From Glaciimonas sp. PCH181 (GTDB lineage: Bacteria; Pseudomonadota; Gammaproteobacteria; Burkholderiales; Burkholderiaceae_D), in contig NZ_PYFP01000001.1 in NCBI RefSeq assembly GCF_003056055.1, positions 372,001-436,000 on the forward strand: 64,000 nucleotides of DNA. Reading direction: 5' to 3'. Both the position numbers and the translations under genes were made by a program. Every line of letters begins with the position of its first letter. Position 1 is the stretch's first letter. Below, piece by piece: positions 17,739-28,505 of this stretch. The notes below the pieces were generated by a model. It did no database searches and was not told the origin of the DNA. It saw nothing but the letters and a program-made list of their open reading frames with translations.

Positions 17739-18692
17739 TTAAAACGGCGAATTAGGAAAATAAAACTGCTTAGCATTTTCCTTAGTAATCAACACCGAAG
17801 GAATAATAGTATTAGCAGGCAATTTCTCCCCCTTCAATCGCGCTTCAGTCGTTATCTTAATAGCGTCATACATAAACTTCGGTGAATAGGAAACATCCGC
17901 CAAAATCTGTGTATCAGATCCGTCCATAATTTTCTTAACCGCACCTTTAGCACCCGCGCCGCCAAACACTTCCTTAATATCAGTCCGCTTAGTTTGCTCA
18001 ATCGCTTTCTGTACCCCAATCGCCATATCATCATCCGCCGCCCAAACAGCATCAATCTGTTTAAAGCGCGTCAAATAATCCTGCATCACTTTAAATGCGT
18101 CATCCCGATTCCAATTACCGTATTTCGCATCCAAAATCTTAATCTCAGGATGGCCCTTCATCACCGCACTAAACGCATCAAAACGCGTATTGTCCAGCGT
18201 AGTCGGCATCCCGCGGAGCACCAAAATATTCCCTTTTCCATTCAGACGCTTAGCCAGATATTCAGCCGGTAACTTACCGAAAGCCGCATTATCACCAGCA
18301 ACATAAGCATCCTGCGCATCCGTCGTTGTCAGCCCACGGTCCACCACAGTGACGTACACACCCTTATTCTTAACTTGTGCCACAGGCTGGGTCAGCGAAG
18401 CAGATTCAATCGGAAAAATCACCAATGTATTGATCTTGTTAACCGTCAACATATCCTGTAATTGATTAGCTTGTTCCGGCGCGGTAGCAGCGGTTTTGAC
18501 GATGATTTTTAAACCGGGATGGGCTTTTTCCAACTCTGCTTTCGCCTCATTCGCCCACCAGACGATACCTGCGGTAAAACTATGGGTTGCGGTTGGGATT
18601 GCAACGCCCACTACAATTTTTTCTGCCGCAAATGCCGACACAGCAGTTAAAGCCAACAGTCCTGCACCTGCTAAACGGGTGATACGTTTCAT
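17739..18692 (-). CDS. Sugar ABC transporter, periplasmic binding protein (RbsB type)
   Basis: A 317-residue secreted binding protein of the periplasmic binding protein type I (ribose/galactose) class. The signal peptide [20 protein letters not shown] is followed by cleavage near AFA-AEK. Family features are [34 protein letters not shown] and [16 protein letters not shown]. It delivers a sugar or polyol to the permease and ATPase encoded just upstream. Its G/T-ending codon bias is strong near the C-terminus and opposite to the next gene. Confidence 0.9.
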   Translation of the reverse strand: MKRITRLAGAGLLALTAVSAFAAEKIVVGVAIPTATHSFTAGIVWWANEAKAELEKAHPGLKIIVKTAATAPEQANQLQDMLTVNKINTLVIFPIESASLTQPVAQVKNKGVYVTVVDRGLTTTDAQDAYVAGDNAAFGKLPAEYLAKRLNGKGNILVLRGMPTTLDNTRFDAFSAVMKGHPEIKILDAKYGNWNRDDAFKVMQDYLTRFKQIDAVWAADDDMAIGVQKAIEQTKRTDIKEVFGGAGAKGAVKKIMDGSDTQILADVSYSPKFMYDAIKITTEARLKGEKLPANTIIPSVLITKENAKQFYFPNSPF

Positions 18693-18801
18693 GGTGTTTC
18701 CTCCAAGTTATGGGTGTCGTGAGCGACAATCCCTTTGTAAAAATCCTGTACTGATTGATGCCGTAATGCGTGTTGCAATTGATGCTTTGATCTATCCAAC
18801 G

Positions 18802-19818
18802 TTATCGCCGATTCCGCTGCAAAAAAGCGACTGCGATAATCACGATGCCTTGCACGGCAGCGTTCAGATAAACGCTAATAATGCTAGTCAGATTAAGAAT
18901 GTTGCTGATGACCGAAAGCAGGATGGCGCCAATCACTGTCCCAACAATCCGCCCCTCGCCACCTTTTAGCGCAGTGCCGCCGACCACGACCGCAGCGATG
19001 GCCTCCAGCTCCCATAGCAAACCGGTAGTAGGCGATGCAGAGCCAAGCCGGGGAACGTACAAAATCGTCGCCACACCAACGCACATTCCCAGAAAAATAT
19101 ACGTCGAAATTTTGACGAGATCGACCCGAATCGCCGCGTAACGCGATACTTGTTCGTTCGATCCAATCGCTTGCACGTGACGTCCAAACGTCGTGCGATT
19201 AAGAATCACCGCGCCGCCAATCGCGACTAATAAAAATATCCAGATGGGAATCGGCACACCCAACACGCTGGTGTAATACACCGGGCTGTAGAGGTCGGAC
19301 AATTGATTGTCTAACGTCAGCGCACCGCCATCGGCCAGATACGTCAGAAATGCGCGGAATATCCCCAGCGTGCCTAGCGTGACAATAAAAGGCTCGATCT
19401 TTCCTTTGGTAATCAGCAATCCGTGAATCAAGCCAAACGCGGCTCCGAGTACCAGCGCCATCACTATCCCCAGCACTACGATCGTCATCGGACTAAAGTG
19501 AACGCCACCAAAACCATGCATCAGCGTATTCATGAGATAAATCATGCTGCCAGCAATCAGTGCTGCCATTGATCCCACCGACAAATCAATCCCGCCTGAA
19601 ATAATCACGAACGTCATGCCGACCGCGATGATGCCGATAAAGGCGGTGCGGGTGAGCACGTTCATCATATTGTCGACTGTGGCAAAGTCGGGATTGAGCA
19701 GCGTGCCGACGATGCACAACGCGATCAATCCGAGCAATGGGCCCATATTTTTGATGCGGCCGAAGATTGCAGCTGCGGAGCTGGTACGTGCGTTAGTGTG
19801 TGCCGGTTGCATGTGCAA
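18802..19818 (-). CDS. Sugar ABC transporter, permease (RbsC type)
   Basis: An inner-membrane permease of 338 residues, ribose-type (BPD_transp_2) family, with about nine hydrophobic helices. Motifs include [23 protein letters not shown] near residue 60 and [16 protein letters not shown] near 255, both hallmark positions of RbsC-like permeases. Its first 26 bases overlap the 3' end of the ATPase gene, showing tight coupling. Confidence 0.93.
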   Translation of the reverse strand: MHMQPAHTNARTSSAAAIFGRIKNMGPLLGLIALCIVGTLLNPDFATVDNMMNVLTRTAFIGIIAVGMTFVIISGGIDLSVGSMAALIAGSMIYLMNTLMHGFGGVHFSPMTIVVLGIVMALVLGAAFGLIHGLLITKGKIEPFIVTLGTLGIFRAFLTYLADGGALTLDNQLSDLYSPVYYTSVLGVPIPIWIFLLVAIGGAVILNRTTFGRHVQAIGSNEQVSRYAAIRVDLVKISTYIFLGMCVGVATILYVPRLGSASPTTGLLWELEAIAAVVVGGTALKGGEGRIVGTVIGAILLSVISNILNLTSIISVYLNAAVQGIVIIAVAFLQRNRR

Positions 19819-21298
19819 TCAACTCCTCTTCAGTCAAATGCTCGCTGTCGAGCGTGGTTTGTAGGGTGCCTGCGCGCATCACGGCAACGCGATGGCAAAG
19901 GCCGATAAGCTCGATCAATTCGGACGAAATGACGATGACTGCACGCCCTTCCATAGCCAATTTTTTAATCAAAAAATAGATGTCGCGTTTGGCACCGACG
20001 TCGACCCCACGGGTTGGCTCATCCAGAATGATGACGTTGGGATCGGGGTGCAAAATTTTGGCTAACGCCAGTTTTTGCTGGTTACCGCCGGACAGCATGC
20101 TGGCTTTGATATTGCCGCCTTTATCGCCGGTACGGATGTTGAATGCCGTGATCGCGTCGCTCATCGCCTTTTTTTCTGCATTAACGTTTAGCCATGGATC
20201 TGCGTAGCGTTCTACCGTCATCATGGTCAGGTTTTCGCGCAGGCCAAGATTGACGTGCAAGCCTTTACCTTTGCGGTCTTCGCTTAAATAGGTGATGCCC
20301 TGTTGCATTGCCTGACGTGGATTGCGCAGGTCGACTGGCTTGCCATTCAATGTTATTTTTCCGGCGCTGCGCGGACGCAGGCCAATTAACGCTTCGAAGG
20401 ATTCGGTACGACCTGCACCGACCAGCCCGGCAAAGCCTAATATTTCTCCAGCGCGTACTTCAAACGTTAAATCTTTCGACCAACCCGGTACGCTTAAGCC
20501 ATCAACTTTCAGCAAAATCGGCGCATCGGCGGCGTGGCCAGATTTCTCAGGAAACATGTCCGACAGATCGCGGCCAACCATCAAATTCGCCATTTGTTGT
20601 CGCGTTAATCCGGCTGTAGGCTCACGGGTGATAAAGCGACCATCGCGCATAATGATGACTTCATCGGTCACGCGTTCGACCTCATCGAGTTTGTGCGAAA
20701 TGTATAAAATGGTGACGCCGTCGGCGTTGAGCTGATCCATTACGGCAAATAATCGCTGTGTTTCGGAGGAGGTCAGGGTGGCGGTCGGCTCGTCCATAAT
20801 TAGAAGTCGTGCTTTGCGTGCCAGCGCTTTGGCGATTTCGACCAACTGTTTTTCGGCCACGATCAAATGCCGTACTTTGGTATCGGGGCTGATATCCAGA
20901 CCGACCTGTTGCAGATAACCCGTAGCCTCGGTCCGCATCGCAGCATCGTCGAGCAACCAGCCTTTGTGCTTTTCATGGCCGAGAAAAATATTTTGTGCCA
21001 CCGTCAAATGTTCGGCGAGATTGAATTCTTGATGGATTAACACAATCCCCAAAGCTTCGGCGTCGCGGGAGCTGGTGAAGCGTCGCGGTTCACCGTCAAT
21101 GACCAACTGGCCATCGCTAACGTTCTCGTACCCAGCCAGAATTTTCATCAGCGTCGATTTGCCTGCGCCGTTTTCTCCTAGCAGGCCATAGACGCGTCCC
21201 GGCGTTAAATCAAAATTGACGTCATGCAACACGCGCACCGGGCCAAAATCTTTGCAGATGTTTTTGAAGCTAACGGTATGTGAATGACGGTTAGGCAA
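19793..21298 (-). CDS. Sugar ABC transporter, tandem ATP-binding protein (RbsA type)
   Basis: A 501-residue ATPase with two fused ABC domains. The first has an intact Walker A ([15 protein letters not shown]) and Walker B ([11 protein letters not shown]); the second has the degenerate Walker A usual in RbsA/MglA ([12 protein letters not shown]) but a good LSGGNQQK signature and [16 protein letters not shown]. The cytoplasmic protein powers the importer with the permease at 18802. It starts directly at the end of the LacI regulator gene (no gap), so it belongs to the same transcript. Confidence 0.94.
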   Translation of the reverse strand: MPNRHSHTVSFKNICKDFGPVRVLHDVNFDLTPGRVYGLLGENGAGKSTLMKILAGYENVSDGQLVIDGEPRRFTSSRDAEALGIVLIHQEFNLAEHLTVAQNIFLGHEKHKGWLLDDAAMRTEATGYLQQVGLDISPDTKVRHLIVAEKQLVEIAKALARKARLLIMDEPTATLTSSETQRLFAVMDQLNADGVTILYISHKLDEVERVTDEVIIMRDGRFITREPTAGLTRQQMANLMVGRDLSDMFPEKSGHAADAPILLKVDGLSVPGWSKDLTFEVRAGEILGFAGLVGAGRTESFEALIGLRPRSAGKITLNGKPVDLRNPRQAMQQGITYLSEDRKGKGLHVNLGLRENLTMMTVERYADPWLNVNAEKKAMSDAITAFNIRTGDKGGNIKASMLSGGNQQKLALAKILHPDPNVIILDEPTRGVDVGAKRDIYFLIKKLAMEGRAVIVISSELIELIGLCHRVAVMRAGTLQTTLDSEHLTEEELIAHATGTH

Positions 21299-22327
21299 TT
21301 AAGTACTCCCTCGAATAACCAGTTGATGATTCAGCAAAATGCCGGGAACCGGCACCGTGGGCGCATGCAGACGTTGCAATAGAAGGTTTGCCGCGGTTTC
21401 GCCCAATGCGCGCATTGGCTGGGCAATCGTCGTTAAGCCCGGATTAATTTGTGCCGCGACGGCGATATCATCGAAGCCGATTACCGCGACATCTTCTGGT
21501 ACACGCTTGCCAAGTTGGCGCAGGCCGCTCAGCACACCTATGGCAAGCGTATCGGAGACTGCAAAAATCGCCGTCGGCGCATCAGGTTGGGCCATCATCT
21601 CCAGCGTGGCAGCCGCCCCTGCGGCGTAATCCAGACATTGCACGGTTTTGCACCATTCGGGACGCGGCGTCAGCCCCGCAGCGGTCATGGCGTCGAGGTA
21701 ACCAGCTTGCCGTTGCCGTGCATACAGATAGCGTTCATCCGAGTTGATTAAACCGATACGCCGATGTCCCCGTTCCAGCAAATGCCGGATCGCGTCGCCC
21801 GCAGCCCGTTGGTTATCGATGCTGACGTAAGGTACGGCAACTGTGGGATCGAACTCACAGCAGGCGACCCACGGCAAGCCCGTGGCATCGCTCGCCGATG
21901 CGTGTTGAATCGTATCCGGATCAAGGCAAATCGCGCCATCCGCACGACGGGTGCGGAGCAAGTCGAAGTAGGAACGCTCTTGTTTTGCATCCGCGCCGGT
22001 GTCGCACAGCAGCACGAAATAGCCATGTTGAAGCGCCACTGAATTGATGCCGCGCATGATCTCTGCATAGAACGGATTGCCAATATCTGGCACCATCGTC
22101 AGCAGTAATCGGCTTTCGGCGGTGCGTAAGTTACGTGCCAGATAATTCATCCGATAACCAAGCGTTTCGACAGAGGCCAAAACCTTGTCCCGCGTCTTTG
22201 GCCGCACACCGTCCTGGGCATTCATAACCCGTGAAACTGTGGCGACAGAAACCCCTGCATGCTCTGCGACAGCTGCAATCGAGACTGGCGAATCAGGGGT
22301 GGAAAAGGAGGGTTCAATAGGATGCAT
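21299..22327 (-). CDS. LacI-family transcriptional regulator
   Basis: A 342-residue repressor with an N-terminal LacI helix-turn-helix (VSIAAVAEHAGVSVATVSRVMN) and hinge (KVLASVETLGYRMNYLARNLR), followed by a periplasmic-binding-protein-like effector domain. I place the start at ATG 22327. The frame is open to a TTG at 22369, but that would put the palindromic operator inside the coding sequence. It is the first gene of the sugar operon and probably represses it and itself, with relief by the imported sugar or its derivative. Confidence 0.92.
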   Translation of the reverse strand: MHPIEPSFSTPDSPVSIAAVAEHAGVSVATVSRVMNAQDGVRPKTRDKVLASVETLGYRMNYLARNLRTAESRLLLTMVPDIGNPFYAEIMRGINSVALQHGYFVLLCDTGADAKQERSYFDLLRTRRADGAICLDPDTIQHASASDATGLPWVACCEFDPTVAVPYVSIDNQRAAGDAIRHLLERGHRRIGLINSDERYLYARQRQAGYLDAMTAAGLTPRPEWCKTVQCLDYAAGAAATLEMMAQPDAPTAIFAVSDTLAIGVLSGLRQLGKRVPEDVAVIGFDDIAVAAQINPGLTTIAQPMRALGETAANLLLQRLHAPTVPVPGILLNHQLVIRGST

Positions 22328-22339
22328 GTCAAATGAATA

Positions 22340-22363
22340 AAAAATGTAACCGATTACATTTTT
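22340..22363. promoter_or_regulatory. LacI-type operator upstream of the sugar operon
   Basis: ATGTAACCGATTACAT at 22344-22359 is a near-perfect palindrome with a central CG, as LacI-family operators have; only positions 7 and 10 fail to pair. It is flanked by AAAA and TTTT. It sits 16 bases upstream of the regulator's ATG, ideal for autorepression of the whole operon. Confidence 0.82.
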
Positions 22364-22430
22364 ATCCAAAGAAATCAGTTAAGCAAGAAGAGTTGATGTT
22401 GCAATGCAATACTTGTTGTTCAGAATAATT

Positions 22431-22472
22431 GATTTCGGTGGATTGCCAGCAACGTGATAATCCACCGAAATC
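22431..22472. repeat. Inverted repeat downstream of fusA
   Basis: GATTTCGGTGGATT (22431-22444) and AATCCACCGAAATC (22459-22472) are exact 14-base complements around a 14-base loop. A second, weaker one (GTTATTTTTA 22510-22519 with TAAAAATAAC 22535-22544) lies closer to fusA. One of them may end the fusA transcript; neither has the classical T-run on the minus strand. Confidence 0.55.
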
Positions 22473-22593
22473 GGAAGCCAATTTGGTCATTGGCAGAGGA
22501 GTAGGGGAAGTTATTTTTAACAACCGATAGCCGCTAAAAATAACCTTTAAAAGACATTTAGATACAAATGAGCCTGTTTTGTCAGACGTGGTA

Positions 22594-24696
22594 TTAGCCT
22601 TTGGTCACGCGTATCTGATCCAAAATATGCTTCGGCACCGCCGCATAATGTTTGAATTCCATCGTGTACGTTGCTCGCCCCTGGGTAAGCGAACGTAGCG
22701 TGGTGGAGTAGCCAAACATCTCTGCCAGAGGGACTTCTGCGCGGATAGTTTTGCCGCCGCCGCCAGCGATGTCGTCAGTTCCCTGCACCATGCCGCGGCG
22801 TGATGACAGGTCGCCCATGACGTTGCCCATGAAATCTTCCGGCGTTTCTACCTCGACCAACATCATCGGTTCTAGCAATACCGGATTGGCGCGCCGCATG
22901 CCTTCTTTGAACGCAATTGATCCAGCCATGCGGAACGCGTTTTCATTGGAATCGACATCGTGATAAGAACCAAAGGTCAGCGTTGCCTTGACATCGACCA
23001 CCGGATATCCCGCCAGCACGCCGCTTTTGAGGGTTTCCTGTATGCCTTTGTCGACTGCTGGAATGTATTCACGCGGTACTACGCCGCCTTTGATGGCGTC
23101 TACAAATTCATAGCCTTTTCCTGGGGCAAGTGGTTCCAGTTTCAGGACCACGTGCCCGTATTGCCCACGTCCACCGGATTGTTTGACGAATTTTCCTTCG
23201 ACGTCTTCCACGGCTTTGTGAATCGTTTCGCGATAGGCGACTTGCGGCTTACCGACGGTGGCTTCAACGCCAAATTCGCGACGCATCCGATCTACCAGAA
23301 TTTCCAGATGCAATTCGCCCATGCCGGAGATGATCGTCTGGCCAGATTCTTCATCGGTATGTACTCTGAATGATGGATCTTCTTGCGCCAGACGATTTAA
23401 CGCCATCCCCATCTTTTCTTGATCGGGCTTGGTTTTTGGTTCCACCGCCTGTGAAATTACCGGCTCAGGAAAAATCATGCGCTCAAGGATAATCACGTGT
23501 TCCGGGTCCGACAATGTGTCGCCGGTTGTTACGTCTTTTAGCCCCACTGCGGCCGCGATATCGCCCGCATACACTTCTTTGATTTCTTTGCGTTCGTTGG
23601 CGTGCATTTGCAAAATACGGCCGAGTCTTTCCTTTTTGCCTTTGACCGGAATATAGACCGCATCGCCAGAATTGACCACGCCGGAATAGACCCGGAAAAA
23701 AGTCAATTGACCAACAAAAGGATCGGTCATGATCTTGAAAGCAAGCGCAGAAAATGGCTCATTGTCAGCGGGATGGCGTTCAATTTCCTGATCGTTTTCG
23801 TCGTGCCCTAGGATCGCCGGGACGTCTAGCGGCGACGGCATATATTGGACGACTGCATCCAGCAGCGCCTGCACGCCCTTGTTTTTGAACGCGCTGCCGC
23901 ACAGCATCGGGACGATCTGGTTGGCAACGGCGCGTACACGCAGGCCGTGGATGATTTCGGCCTCGCTAAGTTGTGCGCCGCTGAGATATTTTTCCATCAG
24001 TTCGTCGGTTGCCTCGGCAGCTTGCTCGACCATTTTGTCGTGCCATTCTTGCGCCAAAGCAAGCAAGTCGGCAGGGATTTCTCGATAGTCAAAAACTACG
24101 CCTTGACTTTCGTCATCCCAAATGATGGCTTTCATCTTGACGAGGTCGATCACGCCCAAAAACTGATCCTCTGCGCCGACAGGAATCTGAATCGGAACAG
24201 GGTTGCCTTTGAGTCGATCTTTGATCTGTTGATATACGCGGAAAAAATCTGCGCCGACCCGATCCATTTTGTTGATGAAGGCCACACGCGGAACGGCGTA
24301 TTTATTTGCTTGACGCCAGACTGTTTCGGATTGCGGTTGCACGCCACCGACGGCGTCATACACCATGACGACGCCATCTAGCACGCGCATGGAACGCTCA
24401 ACTTCAATGGTGAAATCGACGTGACCGGGGGTGTCGATAATGTTAATCCGATGCTCGGCGAAATTTCCGCCCATACCTTTCCAGAAGGCAGTCGTAGCCG
24501 CCGACGTGATGGTGATGCCGCGCTCTTGTTCCTGCTCCATCCAGTCCATCGTGGCTGCGCCATCGTGGACTTCGCCAATTTTATGCTTGACGCCGGTGTA
24601 GAACAAAATGCGTTCGGTAGTCGTGGTTTTGCCAGCGTCGATGTGCGCGCTGATGCCAATATTGCGATAGCGTTCGATAGGGGTCTTGCGGGTCAT
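22594..24696 (-). CDS. fusA: Translation elongation factor G (solitary copy)
   Basis: A 700-residue GTPase that translocates tRNA and mRNA on the ribosome. All domains are present: G1 [14 protein letters not shown]2 region [12 protein letters not shown]3 [10 protein letters not shown]4 NKMDR and the domain IV segment [10 protein letters not shown]. It stands alone, without rpsL, rpsG or tuf, so it is probably the second fusA copy that many Burkholderiales carry outside the str operon. Upstream lies a 550-base gap; downstream is the LacI gene in the same direction, separated by inverted repeats. Confidence 0.96.
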   Translation of the reverse strand: MTRKTPIERYRNIGISAHIDAGKTTTTERILFYTGVKHKIGEVHDGAATMDWMEQEQERGITITSAATTAFWKGMGGNFAEHRINIIDTPGHVDFTIEVERSMRVLDGVVMVYDAVGGVQPQSETVWRQANKYAVPRVAFINKMDRVGADFFRVYQQIKDRLKGNPVPIQIPVGAEDQFLGVIDLVKMKAIIWDDESQGVVFDYREIPADLLALAQEWHDKMVEQAAEATDELMEKYLSGAQLSEAEIIHGLRVRAVANQIVPMLCGSAFKNKGVQALLDAVVQYMPSPLDVPAILGHDENDQEIERHPADNEPFSALAFKIMTDPFVGQLTFFRVYSGVVNSGDAVYIPVKGKKERLGRILQMHANERKEIKEVYAGDIAAAVGLKDVTTGDTLSDPEHVIILERMIFPEPVISQAVEPKTKPDQEKMGMALNRLAQEDPSFRVHTDEESGQTIISGMGELHLEILVDRMRREFGVEATVGKPQVAYRETIHKAVEDVEGKFVKQSGGRGQYGHVVLKLEPLAPGKGYEFVDAIKGGVVPREYIPAVDKGIQETLKSGVLAGYPVVDVKATLTFGSYHDVDSNENAFRMAGSIAFKEGMRRANPVLLEPMMLVEVETPEDFMGNVMGDLSSRRGMVQGTDDIAGGGGKTIRAEVPLAEMFGYSTTLRSLTQGRATYTMEFKHYAAVPKHILDQIRVTKG

Positions 24697-25190
24697 GATA
24701 GTGCCTTTTAAGGTGGTATAGCCCAGATTGTCCGGGCGTCTTGGTACGTTATGAAAAAGTTGACTTGCCGGACGGTGTCATTACACCGTCGTGCGAATTC
24801 GGGCCAAAGGAGGGGCGCAAGCTACGGCTCCTTTGACCAACACGAATTACAGCAATCAACTTGTCATAGGTACGCATACCAGTTCCTTGAAAGCGAACAC
24901 AAAGTCGGAGAGATGAATGAAGGGAGATTATCATTTTTTCCACCGACGGGTGATCTGGAGTGGGATATGCGGCGTTCTTCTTGTAAAACAATAGGCATTA
25001 CAAATTTTTCCGCATCGCGGAATATCTGGGCGTGCAGTTGGCTCTTAATACCGGCTTTCTATGTGTGGGTTTTTCCGCGGGTTCTCGGAATGCGGTCACG
25101 TTTGATTCTGAATTTCCGCACAAAAATGGGGCATTATTTTATCTCGGCTGAAATAAATCTTTATAAATCAGTGACTTGGCATTGTTGCGT
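24697..25190. other. Intergenic region between divergent fusA and kgtP
   Basis: Nearly 550 bases separate fusA and kgtP. The part next to kgtP holds the sigma-54 promoter and three TTCCGC words described separately. Nothing gene-like is convincing in 24700-25000; short open frames here lack any family character. Confidence 0.5.
25008..25122 (+). promoter_or_regulatory. Candidate upstream activator sites for the sigma-54 promoter
   Basis: Three similar sites lie 70-200 bases upstream of the sigma-54 promoter. TTCCGC-ATC-GCGGAA at 25008-25022 is a perfect inverted repeat. TTCCG and CGGAA at 25073-25090 form a spaced one. TTTCCGCACA at 25113-25122 is a half site. The spacing and position suit binding by the DctD/MifR-like activator encoded at 28505. 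The identity of the binder is inference. Confidence 0.5.
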
Positions 25191-25193
25191 TAG

Positions 25194-25210
25194 TTGGCAC
25201 GAAGTCTGCA
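25194..25210 (+). promoter_or_regulatory. Sigma-54 (RpoN) promoter of kgtP
   Basis: TTGGCACGAAGTCTGCA matches the -24/-12 consensus TTGGCACGnnnnTTGCW with one mismatch at the -12 box (CTGC for TTGC) and exact spacing. It lies 37 bases before the kgtP ATG, and a DctD-type sigma-54 activator is encoded two genes downstream. Confidence 0.85.
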
Positions 25211-25246
25211 ATACCCGCCACACAATTCAATCAACAGGAGACAGAC

Positions 25247-26542
25247 ATGTCCAAGCTTCCCCCAACTACGGCAGCCGATAACCGGAAGCGTATTTTCGCT
25301 ATCGTCGGCGCTTCGTCCGGCAATCTGGTCGAGTGGTTCGATTTTTATGTTTACTCGTTTTGCGCGATTTATTTTGCCCCGGCATTTTTCCCTAGCGGTA
25401 ACCCAACCACTCAATTGTTAAATACCGCCGGTGTATTTGCGGCTGGTTTTTTGATGCGCCCGATCGGCGGCTGGCTGTTTGGACGCATCGCCGACAAGCA
25501 TGGTCGTAAGGCGTCGATGATGATTTCGGTGCTGATGATGTGCGGCGGTTCATTGATGATCGCTTTTTTACCGACTTATGCCACCATCGGCGCGGCTGCA
25601 CCGGTATTTCTATTGATCGCACGCCTGTTTCAGGGGCTGTCGGTGGGTGGCGAATATGGCACCAGCGCGACGTACATGAGCGAAGTGGCGCTGAAAGGCC
25701 GGCGTGGCTTTTATGCTTCATTTCAATATGTGACGTTAATCGGCGGGCAATTACTGGCCGTGTTGGTGTTGGTCATATTGCAACAATTGCTGAGCACTGA
25801 GCAATTGCGAGATTGGGGTTGGCGCGTGCCGTTTATGCTGGGCGCAGTCGGGGCAGTCGTTGCGTTATATCTGCGTAAATCCTTGAGCGAGACTTCCACT
25901 GCAGAAACCCGAAAGAGCAAAGATGCAGGTACGCTAGCCGGACTAATGAAGCACAAGGGCGCGTTCATGACGGTAGTCGGTTTTACCGCAGGCGGCTCGT
26001 TGATTTTTTATACTTTTACCACGTACATGCAAAAGTATCTGGTAAATACGGCAGGTATGAATGCCAAGACCGCCAGCAGTGTGATGACGGTCGCGTTGCT
26101 GGTTTATATGTTGATGCAACCGCTGTTCGGCGCGTTATCCGACAAAATTGGTCGTCGTACTTCGATGTTGTGGTTCGGTGTGCTGGCAACACTGTGTACC
26201 GTGCCCATCATGCACGCACTGAAAGATGTATCGAATCCCTATGCAGCCTTTGGTTTAGTGGTGCTGGCTTTGGCGATTATCAGTTTCTATACCTCGATTA
26301 GCGGTTTGATCAAAGCGGAAATGTTTCCGCCGGAAGTGCGCGCTTTAGGCGTGGGATTGTCTTACGCGGTGGGCAACGCGGTGTTTGGCGGTTCGGCTGA
26401 ATTTGCGGCGTTATCGTTGAAATCGATCGGTATGGAGTCTACTTTTTATTGGTATGTCACCGCAATGTGTGCAATTGGATTAGTGGTCACATTCCGGATG
26501 CGTGATCCAGGTAAAGAGGGTTATCTCAAAAACGAAGCTTAA
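25247..26542 (+). CDS. kgtP: Alpha-ketoglutarate permease (MFS, proton symporter)
   Basis: An inner-membrane transporter of 431 residues and twelve helices. Long stretches agree with E. coli KgtP, including [59 protein letters not shown] and [15 protein letters not shown]; the MFS loop motif [10 protein letters not shown] is present. It should import 2-oxoglutarate with protons. AGGAG precedes the ATG at good spacing. The sigma-54 promoter upstream and the DctB/DctD-type pair downstream point to induction by external 2-oxoglutarate or a C4/C5-dicarboxylate, as for MifS/MifR in Pseudomonas. Confidence 0.95.
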   Translation: MSKLPPTTAADNRKRIFAIVGASSGNLVEWFDFYVYSFCAIYFAPAFFPSGNPTTQLLNTAGVFAAGFLMRPIGGWLFGRIADKHGRKASMMISVLMMCGGSLMIAFLPTYATIGAAAPVFLLIARLFQGLSVGGEYGTSATYMSEVALKGRRGFYASFQYVTLIGGQLLAVLVLVILQQLLSTEQLRDWGWRVPFMLGAVGAVVALYLRKSLSETSTAETRKSKDAGTLAGLMKHKGAFMTVVGFTAGGSLIFYTFTTYMQKYLVNTAGMNAKTASSVMTVALLVYMLMQPLFGALSDKIGRRTSMLWFGVLATLCTVPIMHALKDVSNPYAAFGLVVLALAIISFYTSISGLIKAEMFPPEVRALGVGLSYAVGNAVFGGSAEFAALSLKSIGMESTFYWYVTAMCAIGLVVTFRMRDPGKEGYLKNEA

Positions 26543-26699
26543 GGCGCAAATTTTCTGATCTGCGCTGCTGACGGTGAAGCGCGCTAGCGTTAATATGACT
26601 TCCGTGGCGCAATTCGGCGCCACATTTCAATGACGTTGAATCTACGTATTCGGCTAGCGCGCGATTTATGCACCCATTGGCAACTATGTTGGCGATCAG

Positions 26700-28505
26700 A
26701 TGAGCTTTAAAAAATCCACGGTTTTGCTGGTGTCGGGCATCGGTTTTATCATTGCGGTGGTCTTTGCAACGTATGTACTTGCCGCGATCAAAGCGACTAA
26801 TGACAGCCGGGAAGCGGGCGAAGCGCAGCTACAGATCATCGCACTCGATCTTGAATCAGTATTAGAAAAATTCGAAACCCTGCCGTTCGCGCTGGGCTAT
26901 CAGGCCGATGTCGAACAAGCATTAACCCATCCAGATGACCCGGTCGTCATACAGCGTCTGAATCTGACTTTGCAGGCAATTCAGCGCCAATCGAAAGTAG
27001 TCGCGATCTATATGCAGGATCGCAACGGCATGACGCTGGCATCCAGTAATTGGGATCAGCCATTCAGTTTTGTCGGCAAGGATTTCCGCTTTCGCCCCTA
27101 TTTTTTGGAAGCAATCAAAGGCCGTGCCGGACGTTTCTATGGCATTGGCAATGCGACTAACCAGCCTGGCTATTTCATTGCTCAGCCTGTCTATCCTTCC
27201 GGCGCGGTGCACGGATCGGTTGCGCCTATCGGTATCATGACGGTCAAGATCGATTTGGCAGAATTTGAAGATACCTGGCGCAGTAGCGAAAGCCCCATCA
27301 CACTTACCGATCAAAGCGGAGTGGTGTTTTTAAGCAATCGTCCCGCCTGGAAATATCACAGCTTGCAACCGTTGGATAACGCGGTGCAGAACGATATGTC
27401 GGGGACACTGCAATACGCTAACCAAACTATCACGCCGGTTGCCGCGCTGCCGAAGGCGACGCAGGCTGGATTCGGTGCGCATTTGACGCGACCGATTGGC
27501 CGTCTGGGATGGCAACTGATGTTGTTTCCGTCGCAGGCACGGGTCCAGCGGGTGGCGTCATTGTGGACTTTGGCGGTGTCGTTATTGATGGGAACGGCAT
27601 GCGCAACATTGTGGGCGATGTACCAGCGCCGCCGCCGTTTGCAGGAGCGGCTGGAGTCGCGCAATGCATTGCAACGTGCAGCGGTAGAACTAGAACAAAA
27701 AATCGTACAACGCACGCAAGAGCTGCAATTAGCCAATCAGAATCTTGAAATTAAATATGTGAAATTAAAGGAAACCGAGCATTTGCTGCGCTCCACACAA
27801 AACGAATTGGTGCAGGCCGGTAAGCTGGCGATGTTGGGCCAGATGGCGGCTGGCGTTACCCATGAATTGAATCAGCCGTTGGCGGCGATCCGCGCTTTTG
27901 CCGATAATGCCGTGACTTTTTTGGCACGCGGCCAGGCGACGCAAGCAGGTGAAAATCTGGCGCATATCAGTGCTGCCAGCGCCCGTATGGGAACTATCAT
28001 CGGGCAACTCAAAGGTTTCGCCAGAAAAAGTCACGAAACCGTCGCTGTGGTCGATTTGGCGCAGGCAATTAATGCCTCCGCAGCATTATTACAAAACGAA
28101 TTTAAACAGCATGCAGTGCATCTTGATATCGAGATTCGTGAGTCCTTACAGGTGATCGGCGATACGGTAAGGGTGGAACAAGTGCTGATTAATTTGTTGC
28201 ACAATGCGATCGATGCGGTCGCCACGGTAGAGCGAAAATCCATCTGCGTGTCATTAGAGCGCGAAGAAAATACCGCCGTTATCCGTATCCGCGACTTCGG
28301 ACCGGGTATCCCTGAACAGGTAGCGCAGCATTTGTTTGCGCCATTTTTTACGACTAAACCATCTGGTAAAGGGCTTGGCCTTGGTCTGGCGATTTCTTCG
28401 TCGATTGTGCAGGCGATGGACGGCCAATTGACGGCAAATAATCATAGCGATGGTGGCGCAGAATTTCTGCTGCGATTGCCGTTATTGCAAATTATGGAGT
28501 CTTGA
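26700..28505 (+). CDS. DctB/MifS-type sensor histidine kinase
   Basis: A membrane sensor of 601 residues. TM1 covers about 8-29 and TM2 about 287-307; the periplasmic region between them has a PDC/Cache look (GKDFRFRPYFLEAIKGRAG, FYGIGNATNQPGYFIAQPVY), as in dicarboxylate sensors. A coiled segment (about 315-375) leads to the phosphoacceptor His388 in GVTHELNQPLAAIRAFADNA. The catalytic domain has the N box LLHNAIDAV, GPGIP and GKGLGLGLAIS. Its stop overlaps the regulator's ATG by one base (TGATG). The kinase probably senses 2-oxoglutarate or a related acid and activates kgtP through the partner. Confidence 0.93.
   Translation: MSFKKSTVLLVSGIGFIIAVVFATYVLAAIKATNDSREAGEAQLQIIALDLESVLEKFETLPFALGYQADVEQALTHPDDPVVIQRLNLTLQAIQRQSKVVAIYMQDRNGMTLASSNWDQPFSFVGKDFRFRPYFLEAIKGRAGRFYGIGNATNQPGYFIAQPVYPSGAVHGSVAPIGIMTVKIDLAEFEDTWRSSESPITLTDQSGVVFLSNRPAWKYHSLQPLDNAVQNDMSGTLQYANQTITPVAALPKATQAGFGAHLTRPIGRLGWQLMLFPSQARVQRVASLWTLAVSLLMGTACATLWAMYQRRRRLQERLESRNALQRAAVELEQKIVQRTQELQLANQNLEIKYVKLKETEHLLRSTQNELVQAGKLAMLGQMAAGVTHELNQPLAAIRAFADNAVTFLARGQATQAGENLAHISAASARMGTIIGQLKGFARKSHETVAVVDLAQAINASAALLQNEFKQHAVHLDIEIRESLQVIGDTVRVEQVLINLLHNAIDAVATVERKSICVSLEREENTAVIRIRDFGPGIPEQVAQHLFAPFFTTKPSGKGLGLGLAISSSIVQAMDGQLTANNHSDGGAEFLLRLPLLQIMES

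Noticed and set aside
23845..24381. 178-codon plus-strand frame opposite fusA
   Set aside because: Antisense to the highly conserved EF-G gene, without any signature.
25171..25187. Another sigma-54 promoter at TTGGCATTGTTGCG
   Set aside because: It resembles the consensus in part, but the -24 to -12 spacing is too short; the site at 25194 fits much better.
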